Shown in pieces: positions 52,579 through 61,784 of a DNA stretch of 64,000 nt. The notes under the pieces are model-generated. The model searched no databases. It was not told the origin of the DNA and saw only the letters and a program-made list of their open reading frames with translations. The DNA comes from Emticicia sp. BO119 (GTDB taxonomy: Bacteria; Bacteroidota; Bacteroidia; Cytophagales; Spirosomataceae), in the NCBI RefSeq assembly GCF_013912375.1, contig NZ_JACETV010000003.1, positions 372,001 to 436,000 on the forward strand. Reading direction: 5' to 3'. The position numbers and the translations under genes are program-made. Each line of letters begins with the position of its first letter. Position 1 is the stretch's first letter.

Positions 52579-52605
52579 TACCTGGCCCAGTGCGACCCGC
52601 CCAGA

Positions 52606-52633
52606 GTCTCCCTTTCATGAAAGAGAGGGAGAC
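52606..52633. terminator. Hairpin after the repressor gene
   Basis: GTCTCCCTTTC (52606-52616) and GAAAGAGAGGGAGAC (52619-52633) form a hairpin around a two-base centre at 52617-52618, shortly after the repressor stop. Confidence 0.6.
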
Positions 52634-52714
52634 TTTGCAGATGTATAGCTTATTTTACTGGAAGGGAACACTGTTTGGTTGGCTGAGATTTTTGAGATGC
52701 CTTGCGGGTATTGC

Positions 52715-54295
52715 CTAATCCCGGAGCCGTACTACAAAACCATTGTTCGAGAAGTTAGTAGAAAGCACATCTTCGCCAAAGACCACTTCCTTCAGAAAAG
52801 TACCTACACTATATACATTCATTTTACTATCGGCTGTTAGCTTCAAAGCCCTGTCCAGTTCTGTGTTTCCCATTGATTGTGCCCATTTAAATTTCTTTTC
52901 ATAGATATATTCGTATTTAGCAACAAGAATATCCTGGTCTCCTTTGCCGGTTAGTTCAGTATCCCCGATAAGAGTAGACTCAACGAAGCTTCCGGCAATA
53001 TAAATACTACCCATATTACCAAGAAAGACCGATTTAACGAAGTCGTTGTTAACCCCTCCGTCTCTGAACGCCCACTGCGAATTACCCAAATTTGAAAACC
53101 TGGCTACATATATATCAGAGCCACCTTTGCTTGTCAGTGATTCATTGGCAATATTCGCTGTGCCTTCAAATTCGCCTACGATGTATAGCTCTTTAGCTGT
53201 ATTTGTGCATAAGTCATTGCCATAATCATTGCCAGTGCCTCCCATACCCTTTGCCCATGCCAAAGCACCTGCACTACTATAGCGTAGCATAAAAATATCA
53301 TACCCTCCTGCGCTTGTCAACGATTTAGTGCTGAAAGTAGCACTTCCCTGAAAATTGCCCGCCACCGTTACATCTCCATCAGAGTTTACCACAATACTCC
53401 TGGCAATATCTGAACCCGAACCTCCTCCTTTCTGTACCCATTGAAAAAAGCCATCATTGTTATAGCTGGCCACAAACATATCCTGTCCACCGGCTGAAGG
53501 TAGGGTTGTCAGCCCAAAAACAGCATTATTCTTATAGGAACCACAGATATAAATATCGCCATTGTCGGCAACAGTCAGGTCATTGGCCTCATCTTCGCCG
53601 GGCCCACCTGCTTTTCGTACCCACTGAAAATTTCCTGTACTATTATATTTGGCCAGAAAAATATCTGTCATTCCTGCGTTGGTCAGCGTAGTTGCGTCAA
53701 AAGTTGCATTCTGATTGAAGAGTCCGGCCACATAAATATTTCCGGCGGCATCGAGCACCATTTCATTGATTTGAATCACCCCTGGTGAGTGTCCTGCTCT
53801 CTGAACCCATATCAGATTGCCGGTACTATTATATTTGGCAATAAAGAGCGACCACGCACTGCCCTCTGCAGCACTCATAACTGTATTCTCAAAATAAGCA
53901 GGTCCGTTAAAAAAGCCCGCTATATATACATTTCCGGCGGTATCGGTAGCTACAGCATTGACCGATGACGCAAAATAATCACGCACCTGCCAGGCAATCA
54001 TTGACGGATTCGTAATGTCGGCACCGGTTAATACCTTAACCCATTGGTTTTTTTTATACAAGCGAAGGGTATTAAAGGTCAGGTCATAGGCCATATCACC
54101 TTTTTGAGGCGAAGGTATGGCCATAATAGCTTCATAAGAGAGGCGTGGCACACCGCCCTGACTGGGGGTTATGCCGTTGGGCAGGATTGTAACACTCTGA
54201 GCAAAAGCCATAGAACTAATGGCAAGCAAAACAAATACTGATACGGTTCTGATAGTGTATCTGATAACCGGACGGGCGAAGTAATGAGATTTCAT
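52715..54295 (-). CDS. Secreted SBBP beta-propeller protein
   Basis: A 526-residue protein. ATG 54295 gives a signal peptide (VSVFVLLAISSMAFAQSVTI); an earlier ATG (54367) would put this segment far inside. The mature part has about seven repeats, for example GNFQWVRKAGGPGEDEAND followed by IYICGSYKNNAVFG, each with W-x-x-x-x-G-G...D and T-A-G-G-x-D-I-x-x-x-x-Y patterns, which is the SBBP seven-bladed propeller family. It is likely exported to the surface as a structural or binding protein. Confidence 0.8.
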   Translation of the reverse strand: MKSHYFARPVIRYTIRTVSVFVLLAISSMAFAQSVTILPNGITPSQGGVPRLSYEAIMAIPSPQKGDMAYDLTFNTLRLYKKNQWVKVLTGADITNPSMIAWQVRDYFASSVNAVATDTAGNVYIAGFFNGPAYFENTVMSAAEGSAWSLFIAKYNSTGNLIWVQRAGHSPGVIQINEMVLDAAGNIYVAGLFNQNATFDATTLTNAGMTDIFLAKYNSTGNFQWVRKAGGPGEDEANDLTVADNGDIYICGSYKNNAVFGLTTLPSAGGQDMFVASYNNDGFFQWVQKGGGSGSDIARSIVVNSDGDVTVAGNFQGSATFSTKSLTSAGGYDIFMLRYSSAGALAWAKGMGGTGNDYGNDLCTNTAKELYIVGEFEGTANIANESLTSKGGSDIYVARFSNLGNSQWAFRDGGVNNDFVKSVFLGNMGSIYIAGSFVESTLIGDTELTGKGDQDILVAKYEYIYEKKFKWAQSMGNTELDRALKLTADSKMNVYSVGTFLKEVVFGEDVLSTNFSNNGFVVRLRD

Positions 54296-54457
54296 AAAGC
54301 GTATTAAATATGGATGAATACCCAAAACTATACGCTGAATTACTACCCCTAAAAAATTATGAGCCAAACCACAGAAAACATCCTTTGAATGACGAAAGAT
54401 TGCTATTGAGCCGTTTTTGTTAGAATTGCAATGAAGCAGGTATGTTGTGCTGATGTG

Positions 54458-54859
54458 TCAGGGAGCCTCTATTAGTATGAATAGCTGTATAATATAATAC
54501 ATCAGCAATCCACCTACTACGCCCAGGGCATCTGCCAGGCCATCATACCAACTGAAAGTTCGTCTGTATTTGCCGGGCAGGTTATCCTGCCACACTTCCA
54601 ATAACATTCCATATACTATACCTATCAGAAAGGTTTGGAGGTAGTTTTTAAAGACAAACTGCCAGCAGAATGCCCACGCAGCAAATGCCACAAAATGCGC
54701 CACTTTGTCGAGATGACCCGTTACTTTTACACCTCTGCTCGCCATGCCTCTGGTGATTCCTCTGGTAGGCATAGAGAATAGCAAAAATATCATGGTACTA
54801 ATAAAAAACGCAGAATATTTATGAGAAAGGATGGCTATAACGCCTTCTTTGATTTCCAT
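54458..54859 (-). CDS. VanZ-like membrane protein
   Basis: A 133-residue protein with three or four membrane segments. The VTGHLDKVAHFVAFAAWAFCW block with the conserved D-K-x-x-H-F motif, followed by LLEVWQDNLPGKYRRTFSWYD with the W-Q-x-x-L-P-G-R-x-x-x-W-x-D pattern and a final GVVGGLLMYYIIQ helix, are typical of VanZ-like family proteins. Role: unknown in this context; relatives act in resistance or as uncharacterised membrane proteins. Confidence 0.75.
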   Translation of the reverse strand: MEIKEGVIAILSHKYSAFFISTMIFLLFSMPTRGITRGMASRGVKVTGHLDKVAHFVAFAAWAFCWQFVFKNYLQTFLIGIVYGMLLEVWQDNLPGKYRRTFSWYDGLADALGVVGGLLMYYIIQLFILIEAP

Positions 54860-54964
54860 AGTGGGTTTGCTAAGGTGGTTAAGGATTTGCTAAGGTACTA
54901 TGAGAAGAGCAGTTTGAGAAAATTTTTTACCCAAACCTTTTCAGGAAAAGCATAGCCCCCAATT

Positions 54965-55423
54965 TCATTTGAATATCCGCTTGTCAAACGGAAACTTCTC
55001 AATTGCAGTAATAGCAATTTTAACAAAATCTTTGTGGTTGGGGTTGATGAGTACATTAAAGTCTCCCTGCGTAACAACCGAAGGTATCATTAAAACACAA
55101 TATTTGTTTTCCAATACAATGTCGTCACCGAATTTCTGGGTGGAGGCAGGGTGAGGAAAATCTTTCCAGTTGGGTGGTAAATCAGACTCCTGCACTTGTG
55201 TAAAAGCTACTTCATCAGGAATATTGATGCTAATCATCACGTAATCATCTGGCAGGGTAGCCAATGTAAAATGGACTGCCACTTCTGCCATAGCCAACGA
55301 TCGGTTTTCGGCTGTATAAATCAATTCAATTCCAGTCGAATTCCATCTTGCCCCTTTAATAGCGGCTCCTTTTCCTGACAACGGACTTGCATATTTCTCT
55401 CTTGAAAGTCTGTACACCTCCAT
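54965..55423 (-). CDS. RES domain toxin (NAD+-degrading)
   Basis: A 152-residue RES-type domain: VYRLSREKYASPLSGKGAAIKGARWNSTG at the N-terminus carries the typical R, R and S positions; MAEVAVHFTL and VTQGDFNVLINPNHKDF are the later family blocks. RES toxins degrade NAD+ and arrest growth. It lies one base after the Xre-type partner gene (stop at 55425, start at 55423), so the two form one operon. Confidence 0.85.
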   Translation of the reverse strand: MEVYRLSREKYASPLSGKGAAIKGARWNSTGIELIYTAENRSLAMAEVAVHFTLATLPDDYVMISINIPDEVAFTQVQESDLPPNWKDFPHPASTQKFGDDIVLENKYCVLMIPSVVTQGDFNVLINPNHKDFVKIAITAIEKFPFDKRIFK

Positions 55424-55424
55424 A

Positions 55425-55949
55425 TTATACCAATATTCCGTGGTTAATATGAATTAATTCACTCATTACAAGGTCTTTTCCGTAAGAATCTTTTAGTAGT
55501 TCAATAGGTTTTAAACTACCTAAAGCATAATTGGGGGTATTGAGCCAGAGCCGGAGTTTCTCCATATTGCCAAAAACCTCCAACCCCATCTTAGTGACCT
55601 CGGCCACTTCAATTATTTTCTCTGAGTGAATCGACTTGAAAGAGTAATTCTCTGCCGATTTGTATCGATGTAATGATTTGGTTGAAATATCCAGAAAATC
55701 TGCCCAGTCGTTTTCTGTCAGAGGGGTATAATCCTGAATCAGATCAAAGAGGGAATAAGGTATGCCCGTTCTTATGGCAAAGATGATAAGCATCTTGTCG
55801 GACAGGAAATCTTCATAAGTAATAGACTTGACCTTAACGGGCGATTGCCGTAGGAATGAAGTAATTTCTTTATCCAGTTTATGTTCGATAGTTGATTTTG
55901 CAGTTACCATAACAGGCTGTTCGGACATTTGTCTGTAAATATAGGACAA
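55425..55949 (-). CDS. Xre/ParS-type antitoxin (DUF2384)
   Basis: A 174-residue protein. It has the mixed helical region IRTGIPYSLFDLIQDYTPLTEND, a central EIIEVAEVTKMGLEVFGNMEKLRLWL helix block typical of the DUF2384 (MbcA/ParS/Xre antitoxin) family, and a C-terminal GSLKPIELLKDSYGK segment. It neutralises the RES toxin encoded directly downstream. The operon order antitoxin then toxin is typical. Confidence 0.8.
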   Translation of the reverse strand: MSYIYRQMSEQPVMVTAKSTIEHKLDKEITSFLRQSPVKVKSITYEDFLSDKMLIIFAIRTGIPYSLFDLIQDYTPLTENDWADFLDISTKSLHRYKSAENYSFKSIHSEKIIEVAEVTKMGLEVFGNMEKLRLWLNTPNYALGSLKPIELLKDSYGKDLVMSELIHINHGILV

Positions 55950-56378
55950 ATATCCTGATATTGCAAGAGGGATTTTGTTAATGGAGGTGAGTTTTAGTTG
56001 GGGGATTATTTTGGAAAGGAGAAGTTGAGGTAGGAAAAATACAGAAGTTGCACTCCTTCTTTTATTTATAACAAAATTAGATTAATCCGAAAAATAAATT
56101 AGCACGTATTATATGAAATTGCGATCCAGTTTTATAATTTTGAATTAAGACTATCGGAGATACTTAAATTTGCTGTAATAAATCTCTAAGAAAGTAATCA
56201 GGGAAAATTGAAGAATTAAAATAAGGTTGCCTGATTAGTGAAGTGAGTATCTTTTTATTTAGTTCGTGACTATTTATCTTCAATAAAATTTGCATATAAT
56301 TATTAATGGAATTAAGTGCAATTTCAAGATTACTTTACAAAACTGACTGTTTGATTATTAACATAAACTTCTATTAAA
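55950..56378. other. Intergenic region, no gene seen
   Basis: 429 AT-rich bases between the toxin-antitoxin operon and the next rightward cluster. No ORF or strong structure was recognised. Confidence 0.5.
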
Positions 56379-56609
56379 ATGGAACAATTAGACTATCAAA
56401 ATCCCTATCGGAACGCTTTTGAAGGTATGCTAATCTTTTCTGTTATTGCTTTAATTATTTGGATAATAATCTTGTATTCAGTAATTCGATATGCTTCTCG
56501 TTCTACAGGCATTTTTAATAACCAAATACTTATTATTGGATTATTGAAACTAATAGCCAAAAAGAATGGTGCTACTGATGATGAGATTAATGAATTGTTG
56601 AATAAATAA
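56379..56609 (+). CDS. Small membrane protein
   Basis: A 76-residue protein with a hydrophobic segment at about residues 15-38 (GMLIFSVIALIIWIIILYSVIR). The C-terminal KKNGATDDEINELLNK is a helical tail of the SHOCT type. It begins a rightward cluster of unknown genes (56379-58242) and is followed by a SHOCT-domain protein after 18 bases. Confidence 0.55.
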   Translation: MEQLDYQNPYRNAFEGMLIFSVIALIIWIIILYSVIRYASRSTGIFNNQILIIGLLKLIAKKNGATDDEINELLNK

Positions 56610-56627
56610 CCTAATAATACTATTTCA

Positions 56628-57227
56628 ATGACTGATGAACAAATAGACAAACTGCATAAGTTAAATACTTTACGAAAAGATGGGATAATAAGTGAGGTAG
56701 AGTTTGAAAAACAAAAGCGTGAAATACTTGGAGATAAAAGGCCAGTGATTGTGTCTTCGAGTGGTAAAGTGATTGAAGCCAAAAAGACAGGAAACTTTAC
56801 CAAATACCTAATATTGGGGATTGGTGGTTTTTTCTTTATTGGTGTTATTGCTACAGGAGTTTCGCGCCTGTTTATGACGCCGGAAGAATTAGCGATTGAG
56901 AAAAGGCAACAAGATTCTACTGCAAAAGCGCAAGCAGAAGTGGAAAAAGAAAATGATTTGGCTAAAGCGCGAAAAGACACAATTATCAAACTATACGTAG
57001 CTTCCAAATTAGCAATAAAGCAATCAATGAAAAATCCTGATAGCTATGATGAAGTTGCCCACAAAGAATATTTCGTAATAAAAGAAAAGAAGGATTTAAA
57101 GAAGAGGAATTTTCCACATATACAGGTATATATCAAATATAGAGGCACAAACTCTTTTAATGCTGTAGTTACCGACGAAAAGCTATTCAGTTATGATAAG
57201 AATATGAGATTATTAAAAGTGGAGTAG
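56628..57227 (+). CDS. SHOCT-domain membrane protein
   Basis: A 199-residue protein. An N-terminal SHOCT motif (DKLHKLNTLRKDGIISEVEFEKQKREIL) is followed by a membrane segment near residues 56-77 (TKYLILGIGGFFFIGVIATGVS), a charged coiled-coil stretch (EKRQQDSTAKAQAEVEKEN) and a C-terminal domain with a PDSYDEVAHKEYFV segment. Similar SHOCT-plus-membrane proteins have no fixed role. It is likely an operon with the previous small protein, both with SHOCT-type helices. Confidence 0.6.
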   Translation: MTDEQIDKLHKLNTLRKDGIISEVEFEKQKREILGDKRPVIVSSSGKVIEAKKTGNFTKYLILGIGGFFFIGVIATGVSRLFMTPEELAIEKRQQDSTAKAQAEVEKENDLAKARKDTIIKLYVASKLAIKQSMKNPDSYDEVAHKEYFVIKEKKDLKKRNFPHIQVYIKYRGTNSFNAVVTDEKLFSYDKNMRLLKVE

Positions 57228-57265
57228 TGAGTTGAGCTAAATACTTGTTTTTATATCTAATCCTT

Positions 57266-57673
57266 ATGGAAAATTTATTAGAAGAAATTAGAATTGATAT
57301 TAAAGAGGGTAAGAACCTTGAAAGTCACATTCATAATTTAACTGAAATGATTAAAAGTGAAGAACACTATGGAATTTTAAATCCATCTAATGAAATAGTA
57401 AGCGACATTACAGAACTTCGAAAATTAAGGATGCACGCTACTTTTCGACTAATCTCTGAAATGGATGATTTTACAGGTACAATATCAAGTATGTTTAGAT
57501 ATTATTCTGAAAACTTAGATGATATTAAAGAAAATGTCAATGAAGGATTACATTCTGAATTCAACGAAAGAATACTAATCCTTTTAATGGATTATTATAT
57601 TTTTAGAGGTGGAGAAAACCTCAACTTCCTTAATAGAATACAATCTTTATTAAAGGTTTTACGAAATAATTAA
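57266..57673 (+). CDS. Hypothetical protein, helical
   Basis: A 135-residue AT-rich gene from ATG 57266. The protein is largely helical (ENLLEEIRIDIKEGKNLESH, ILLMDYYIFRGGENLNFLNR), acidic, with no recognised family. It lies between the SHOCT protein and a membrane protein, so it probably shares their operon. Function unknown. Confidence 0.5.
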   Translation: MENLLEEIRIDIKEGKNLESHIHNLTEMIKSEEHYGILNPSNEIVSDITELRKLRMHATFRLISEMDDFTGTISSMFRYYSENLDDIKENVNEGLHSEFNERILILLMDYYIFRGGENLNFLNRIQSLLKVLRNN

Positions 57674-57696
57674 TGTGCTAATTTTACCATATATAA

Positions 57697-58242
57697 ATGG
57701 ATTTAACACAGGCTGTAGACATACTATTAGATTATATGTATAACCAAAACAAAGAAATGGGTCACATTTCTACGATTTTAGAAGAATTAGATTATGAGTA
57801 TAATAATCGCAATTCATACATACTTCGGGATAAATTAATACAATTAGGCTTATTTGAAATGATTAATGTTTCAACGCAAGCAGGAGCAGATTTTATCCTT
57901 TATCCAAATGCAAGAGGCTTAGAATTTGTTAAAGAATTTAAAACTTATTCAAATTATTTAGATATAATTAAAAAGGAAAAAGAAAAGCAAAATAAACTTT
58001 CCACACAAGATGCTAAGGGAAGTTTTTGGGGTGGAATTGCTGGAATAGGTTCACTAATTATTTCAATAATCGTAACTATTTATTCTTTGTATCAAAACAA
58101 TAAACAAGACAAAATTAATGAAGAGCTTATAAAGACTATTGAAAAACTAAATAAGGAATCTGAAAGTAAATATAACACTACTCGAAATCAAGCACAGCTC
58201 CACCAAAGTATGGACTCATTGACGAACTTAAAAAAGAAATAA
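57697..58242 (+). CDS. Hypothetical protein with one membrane segment and coiled coil
   Basis: A 181-residue protein. Residues about 1-85 look like a winged-helix-type soluble domain (HISTILEELDYEYNNRNSYI, LRDKLIQLGLFEMIN). Residues about 108-128 form a membrane segment (GGIAGIGSLIISIIVTIYSLY), followed by a coiled coil (KINEELIKTIEKLNKESESK). It is the last gene of the AT-rich cluster. Function unknown. Confidence 0.5.
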   Translation: MDLTQAVDILLDYMYNQNKEMGHISTILEELDYEYNNRNSYILRDKLIQLGLFEMINVSTQAGADFILYPNARGLEFVKEFKTYSNYLDIIKKEKEKQNKLSTQDAKGSFWGGIAGIGSLIISIIVTIYSLYQNNKQDKINEELIKTIEKLNKESESKYNTTRNQAQLHQSMDSLTNLKKK

Positions 58243-58581
58243 CATTTCTAATCTTTATTTATAAAGAATTAACATTTTTATCTATACCCTATTATGCCCC
58301 TTCCCTTCCAAGAATAAGCATACTATACCCCCCATTCCCAAAACCGCACACTCCGTCCCATTATCGGACACTTTTTCAAATCACAAAAATACTTAAACCT
58401 CTCACTATCAATCAATTATCATTTGGCACGTTGATTGGAGGACTTCTATTGTATTTGTTTCAAAAATGAACAGATACAGTAAGCTAAGCTAACCGTGCCA
58501 CGCTCGCATTCGGACGAGTAGAAGCGTGACACAGTAGGCAAAGCAATAAGCCTCAACACATATACAAAATTTGAAAAAGCT
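58243..58581. other. Intergenic region before the export operon
   Basis: 339 bases without a gene, containing the 38-bp palindromic repeat at 58495-58532. The rest is AT-rich. Confidence 0.55.
58495..58532. repeat. 38-bp palindromic repeat, copy 2
   Basis: Same length and central GGACGAGTA loop as the copy at 7039-7076; arms GTGCCACGC and GCGTGACAC. It lies 50 bases upstream of the adaptor gene, so it might influence expression. Confidence 0.7.
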
Positions 58582-59829
58582 ATGGATAAGGAAATCTCAA
58601 TACAAGAGGTTCGGAAACAGAAAAGTAAAAACTGGCTGATTGGCTTCGTGGCGCTTGTCGTCATTCTGCTGATTGTCTGGTGGCTCAGAAATACACTTTC
58701 GTCTTCTATCAGCAAATCTGAAATCAGAACAGCGGTGGCCGAAATGGGAGATGTAGAAAATACGCTCACGGCATCGGGGGAGGTTCAGCCCGAATTTGAG
58801 CAGGTGATTACCAGCCCTATCACGGCGGTGATTCAGCAGGTATTGCTCGATGCCGGAAGCACCGTAAAAGCCGGAGAGAAGATTCTGGAACTGGACAAAG
58901 AAGCTACACAACTGACTTTCGACAAAGAAAAGGATGAGGTAGAACTCAAGAAAAACAAAGTGGTGAAACTGCGCCTTGATTTAGACAAAAGTTTCTATGA
59001 CCTGAAAATTGATGACTCAATCAAAGCCATGAAGATTACGAGCCTACGTGCTGATGTTGAAAATGCCAAACGCCTGCAAAAAGCCGGAGGTGGTACCCGC
59101 GAGGCCATCGAAACGGCAGAAATGAATCTTAGAATAGCCGAATTAGAGAAAAAACAACTGGAAAATGACATCAGAATCAAGCAGCAAACGATGCGGGCTG
59201 ATATTAAGGATTCGGAGTTATCGGCACAGATTCAGGAAAAACAACTGATGGAGTACCAGAGCAAATTGCAAAAGGCCAATATCATTGCCAACCGCCCGGG
59301 GGTGCTTACGTATGTGAACAAAAACTTAGGTTCTAAGGTATCGGAGGGTGAAATCCTGGCACGTCTGGCTGATCTGGGGAGCTTCAAGATTATCGGGTCT
59401 ATCTCTGATAATTATGCCGAGCAGGTAAAAATCGGGATGCCCGTCATTATCCGCATTAATGATACGCAACTGCGCGGTAGCCTGACCAATATTCAGCCAT
59501 CGGTGCAAAACAATATCCTGAGTTTTGATGTGGCACTTGATAGCAAAAACACCGATTTGCTTCGCCCGAAACTGAAAGTAGAGGTTTTTCTGGTAACTGC
59601 CGCCCAGCAGAATGTGGTGCGGGTAGCCAATGGCCCGGCGTTTAAAGGGGCAACAATGCAGGATTTGTTCGTGCTGAGAAAAGACGGCAAAGCCGAAAAA
59701 CGGACGGTAAAACTGGGTCTTGCCAACTTTGATTACGTGGAGATTACAGAGGGCATCAAACCCGGTGAAACGGTGATTATTTCAGACCTGAGCGAATACA
59801 AGAATACTAAAGAACTGGAGATTAAGTAG
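58582..59829 (+). CDS. Efflux adaptor protein (MacA/HlyD-like)
   Basis: A 415-residue protein. N-terminal membrane anchor at about residues 18-35 (WLIGFVALVVILLIVWWL). The biotin-lipoyl-like domain is at residues about 68-105 (VITSPITAVIQQVLLDAGSTVKAG), then a long coiled-coil hairpin (about 105-240) and a second lipoyl half (ILARLADLGSFKIIG), then a beta-barrel (PVIIRINDTQLRGSLTNIQ). This is the domain order of membrane fusion proteins of ABC or RND exporters. It is the first gene of the export operon. Confidence 0.85.
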   Translation: MDKEISIQEVRKQKSKNWLIGFVALVVILLIVWWLRNTLSSSISKSEIRTAVAEMGDVENTLTASGEVQPEFEQVITSPITAVIQQVLLDAGSTVKAGEKILELDKEATQLTFDKEKDEVELKKNKVVKLRLDLDKSFYDLKIDDSIKAMKITSLRADVENAKRLQKAGGGTREAIETAEMNLRIAELEKKQLENDIRIKQQTMRADIKDSELSAQIQEKQLMEYQSKLQKANIIANRPGVLTYVNKNLGSKVSEGEILARLADLGSFKIIGSISDNYAEQVKIGMPVIIRINDTQLRGSLTNIQPSVQNNILSFDVALDSKNTDLLRPKLKVEVFLVTAAQQNVVRVANGPAFKGATMQDLFVLRKDGKAEKRTVKLGLANFDYVEITEGIKPGETVIISDLSEYKNTKELEIK

Positions 59830-60132
59830 GCTAAATTGTGTATTTATTATCACGAAAAAATCCATATAGTGTGGTTGGATTATAGAATTTACCCTAAACT
59901 ATTTTGTATTCATAGTCTCGGGATGTTACTTTTTTAGCTGAAAAAAAGTAACCAAAAAAGCAGCCATCATTTAAACTCACACAATTAAAAATCCTTTAGT
60001 CTTTTCTTAATATATAGACAATATCCAGATTTTTAATTGTGCTCAGACAGGGAATGATGTTTTAAGGATACAATTTTCAGTTGTCAATTTTTTCCGGGCG
60101 GTTTGTATTATTCTTTGTGATTATAATTTATT
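59830..60132. other. Gap with two hairpins between adaptor and channel genes
   Basis: 303 bases. A hairpin GTTACTTTTTT/AAAAAAAGTAAC lies near 59926-59952 and a 14-base perfect stem CACAATTAAAAATC (59980-59993)/GATTTTTAATTGTG (60028-60041) follows. No gene. Confidence 0.6.
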
Positions 60133-61593
60133 ATGAAAAAGCTAATTTGCATACTCATTACATATCTCCTGACCCACTCCTATGCAGCACAGGCACAGGG
60201 GGTTACAAGGCTCACGCTACCCGAAGTGGTAGAGATGGCCAAGGGTCAGTCTATCGCGGCACGGCAGGCAGCTACTACCAAAGAAACAAAATACTGGGAG
60301 TGGCGCACGTTTCAGTCGAACTACAAACCTCAGTTGACTTTAAATGGCAATCTGCCGGCTTTCACCCGCTCGTTTGTGCAGGTTGTGCAACCAGATGGTA
60401 CTATCCAGTTCCAGCCTGTCCGCTACAACAACTCCTCACTCAACTTATCTTTGAGCCAGTCGGTAATGCAAACGGGCGGGCAAATCTATGCCACCACCGA
60501 ATTGCAGCGTTTTGATGATTTTGCCCGCAAAAATACACTTTATAACAGTACACCTTTTGCTGTGGGCTACTCGCAGCCCATACTCAGATTTAACCCCATG
60601 AAGTGGGATAAAAAAATTGAGCCGCTGAAATACGACGAGAGCCGTCAGGTATTCATCGAATCGCTGGAGCGCATAGCGGTAAAATCGACGGAATACTTTT
60701 TCAATCTTTTGCTGGCGCAGGTGAACCTGCAAATTGCAGAAACCAACCTGAGTAATACTGAAACGATTGTAAAAATTGCCAACGAAAAATATGACATCGG
60801 CAAAACGACCCGCAACGAGATCCTGCAATTGCAACTGGAATCGCTGAAGGCACAAAAGGCTATTGGTACTGCCAAAAGAGATTTGGAAATTGCCACACTC
60901 AACCTGAAAGCCTATATCGGTTTGCAGACAGATACACGTCTGGAACTGGTAGTACCTGCCGAAACATCGGCTATTCCTATCTCTAATCAGATAGCGTTGG
61001 AACAGGCCTTTGAAAATCGTTCGGATGCTGTGGCGTTCCGTCGCCTGCTTTTAGAGGCCGACCGCGCGGTGTCTAAAGCCATCGGAGACAATGGGTTGAA
61101 TATGACCCTTACGGCTACCCTGGGGTTTTCGAACAGAGGGCTGACAATCCCTGAGCTGTATCAGAAACCGCAGAGCCAGGAAACAGTACAATTACAACTG
61201 GATATTCCGATTCTGGACTGGGGGCGTTCAAAATCGAGAACCAAAACGGCAGAAGCACAGAAAAAACTGACTGAATACACCGTTGAACAATTGAAGCAGA
61301 CCTTCAGGCAGGAGATTTATACACAGGTAACGCTTTTTGAGATGCTGCGCAATCAATTAAGCCTGACCTCGCGGGCTGATAGCATAGCCTCTGAAAAATA
61401 CCAGATTGCGCAAGACCGCTACGTGCTGGGCAACCTGAGTATTACAGATTTAAGTATTGCGTTTCAGGAAAAAGACCAGGCCAAACGCGATTATATCAAT
61501 GCCCTGAAAGATTATTGGTCAACCCATTACCAGTTACGTTATCTGACACTCTATGATTTTGAAAGGAATCGGAAGTTATTGGCAGAGAATTGA
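60133..61593 (+). CDS. TolC-like outer-membrane channel
   Basis: A 486-residue protein with a signal peptide (ICILITYLLTHSYAAQAQG). The body has the two-fold repeated outer-membrane-efflux-protein pattern: AAEVVEMAKGQSIAARQA-like helix, SLNLSLSQSVMQTGGQIYATTEL, then LAQVNLQIAETNLSNTETIVKI and a second half with QLQLDIPILDWGRSKSRTKTAEAQ, ending in ALKDYWSTHYQLRYLTLYDFE. It forms the exit channel for the exporter with the adaptor and ABC transporter. Confidence 0.85.
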   Translation: MKKLICILITYLLTHSYAAQAQGVTRLTLPEVVEMAKGQSIAARQAATTKETKYWEWRTFQSNYKPQLTLNGNLPAFTRSFVQVVQPDGTIQFQPVRYNNSSLNLSLSQSVMQTGGQIYATTELQRFDDFARKNTLYNSTPFAVGYSQPILRFNPMKWDKKIEPLKYDESRQVFIESLERIAVKSTEYFFNLLLAQVNLQIAETNLSNTETIVKIANEKYDIGKTTRNEILQLQLESLKAQKAIGTAKRDLEIATLNLKAYIGLQTDTRLELVVPAETSAIPISNQIALEQAFENRSDAVAFRRLLLEADRAVSKAIGDNGLNMTLTATLGFSNRGLTIPELYQKPQSQETVQLQLDIPILDWGRSKSRTKTAEAQKKLTEYTVEQLKQTFRQEIYTQVTLFEMLRNQLSLTSRADSIASEKYQIAQDRYVLGNLSITDLSIAFQEKDQAKRDYINALKDYWSTHYQLRYLTLYDFERNRKLLAEN

Positions 61594-61751
61594 GTGATTG
61601 AGTGATTGAGTGATTAGTTGAGTGAATACTTTTGAAGAGCCTAGCCGGCGTCTGAGCGGAGTCGAAGGCCACGCTAAGCAATTAATCACTAAATAAAAAA
61701 AATCACTCAATCACTCAATCACTCATTCACTCATTCACTCATTCACTCAAT
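61591..61751. repeat. Hairpin of GATTGAGTGA/TCACTCAT repeats (export operon copy A)
   Basis: GATTGAGTGA units in tandem at 61591-61627 and reverse-complement ATCACTCAATCACTC and ATTCACTC units at 61684-61751. A GAGCGGAGTCGAAGG segment lies in the loop near 61653. It fills the space between the channel and ATPase genes. Confidence 0.65.
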
Positions 61752-61784
61752 AAGAAAATTATCACATTAAACGCTCAATAAATT

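Larger units (their letters stand above)
49049..52633. mobile_element. Prophage early and immunity module
   Basis: Leftward replication genes (loader, initiator-like, small genes, Cro-like) and the divergent S24-type repressor form a typical temperate-phage early region. It is separated from the late region (12.07-40.92 kb) by about 8 kb with host-type and cargo genes. No integrase or terminase is seen. Confidence 0.65.

Noticed and set aside
12070-52633. Extracellular contractile injection system
   Set aside because: No sheath protein or contractile tail genes are present; tail tube, tape measure and capsid genes indicate a siphovirus-type particle.
56405-57007. Minus-strand frame of 200 codons
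   Set aside because: Overlaps the SHOCT and small membrane genes on the plus strand, and its composition fits an antisense shadow.
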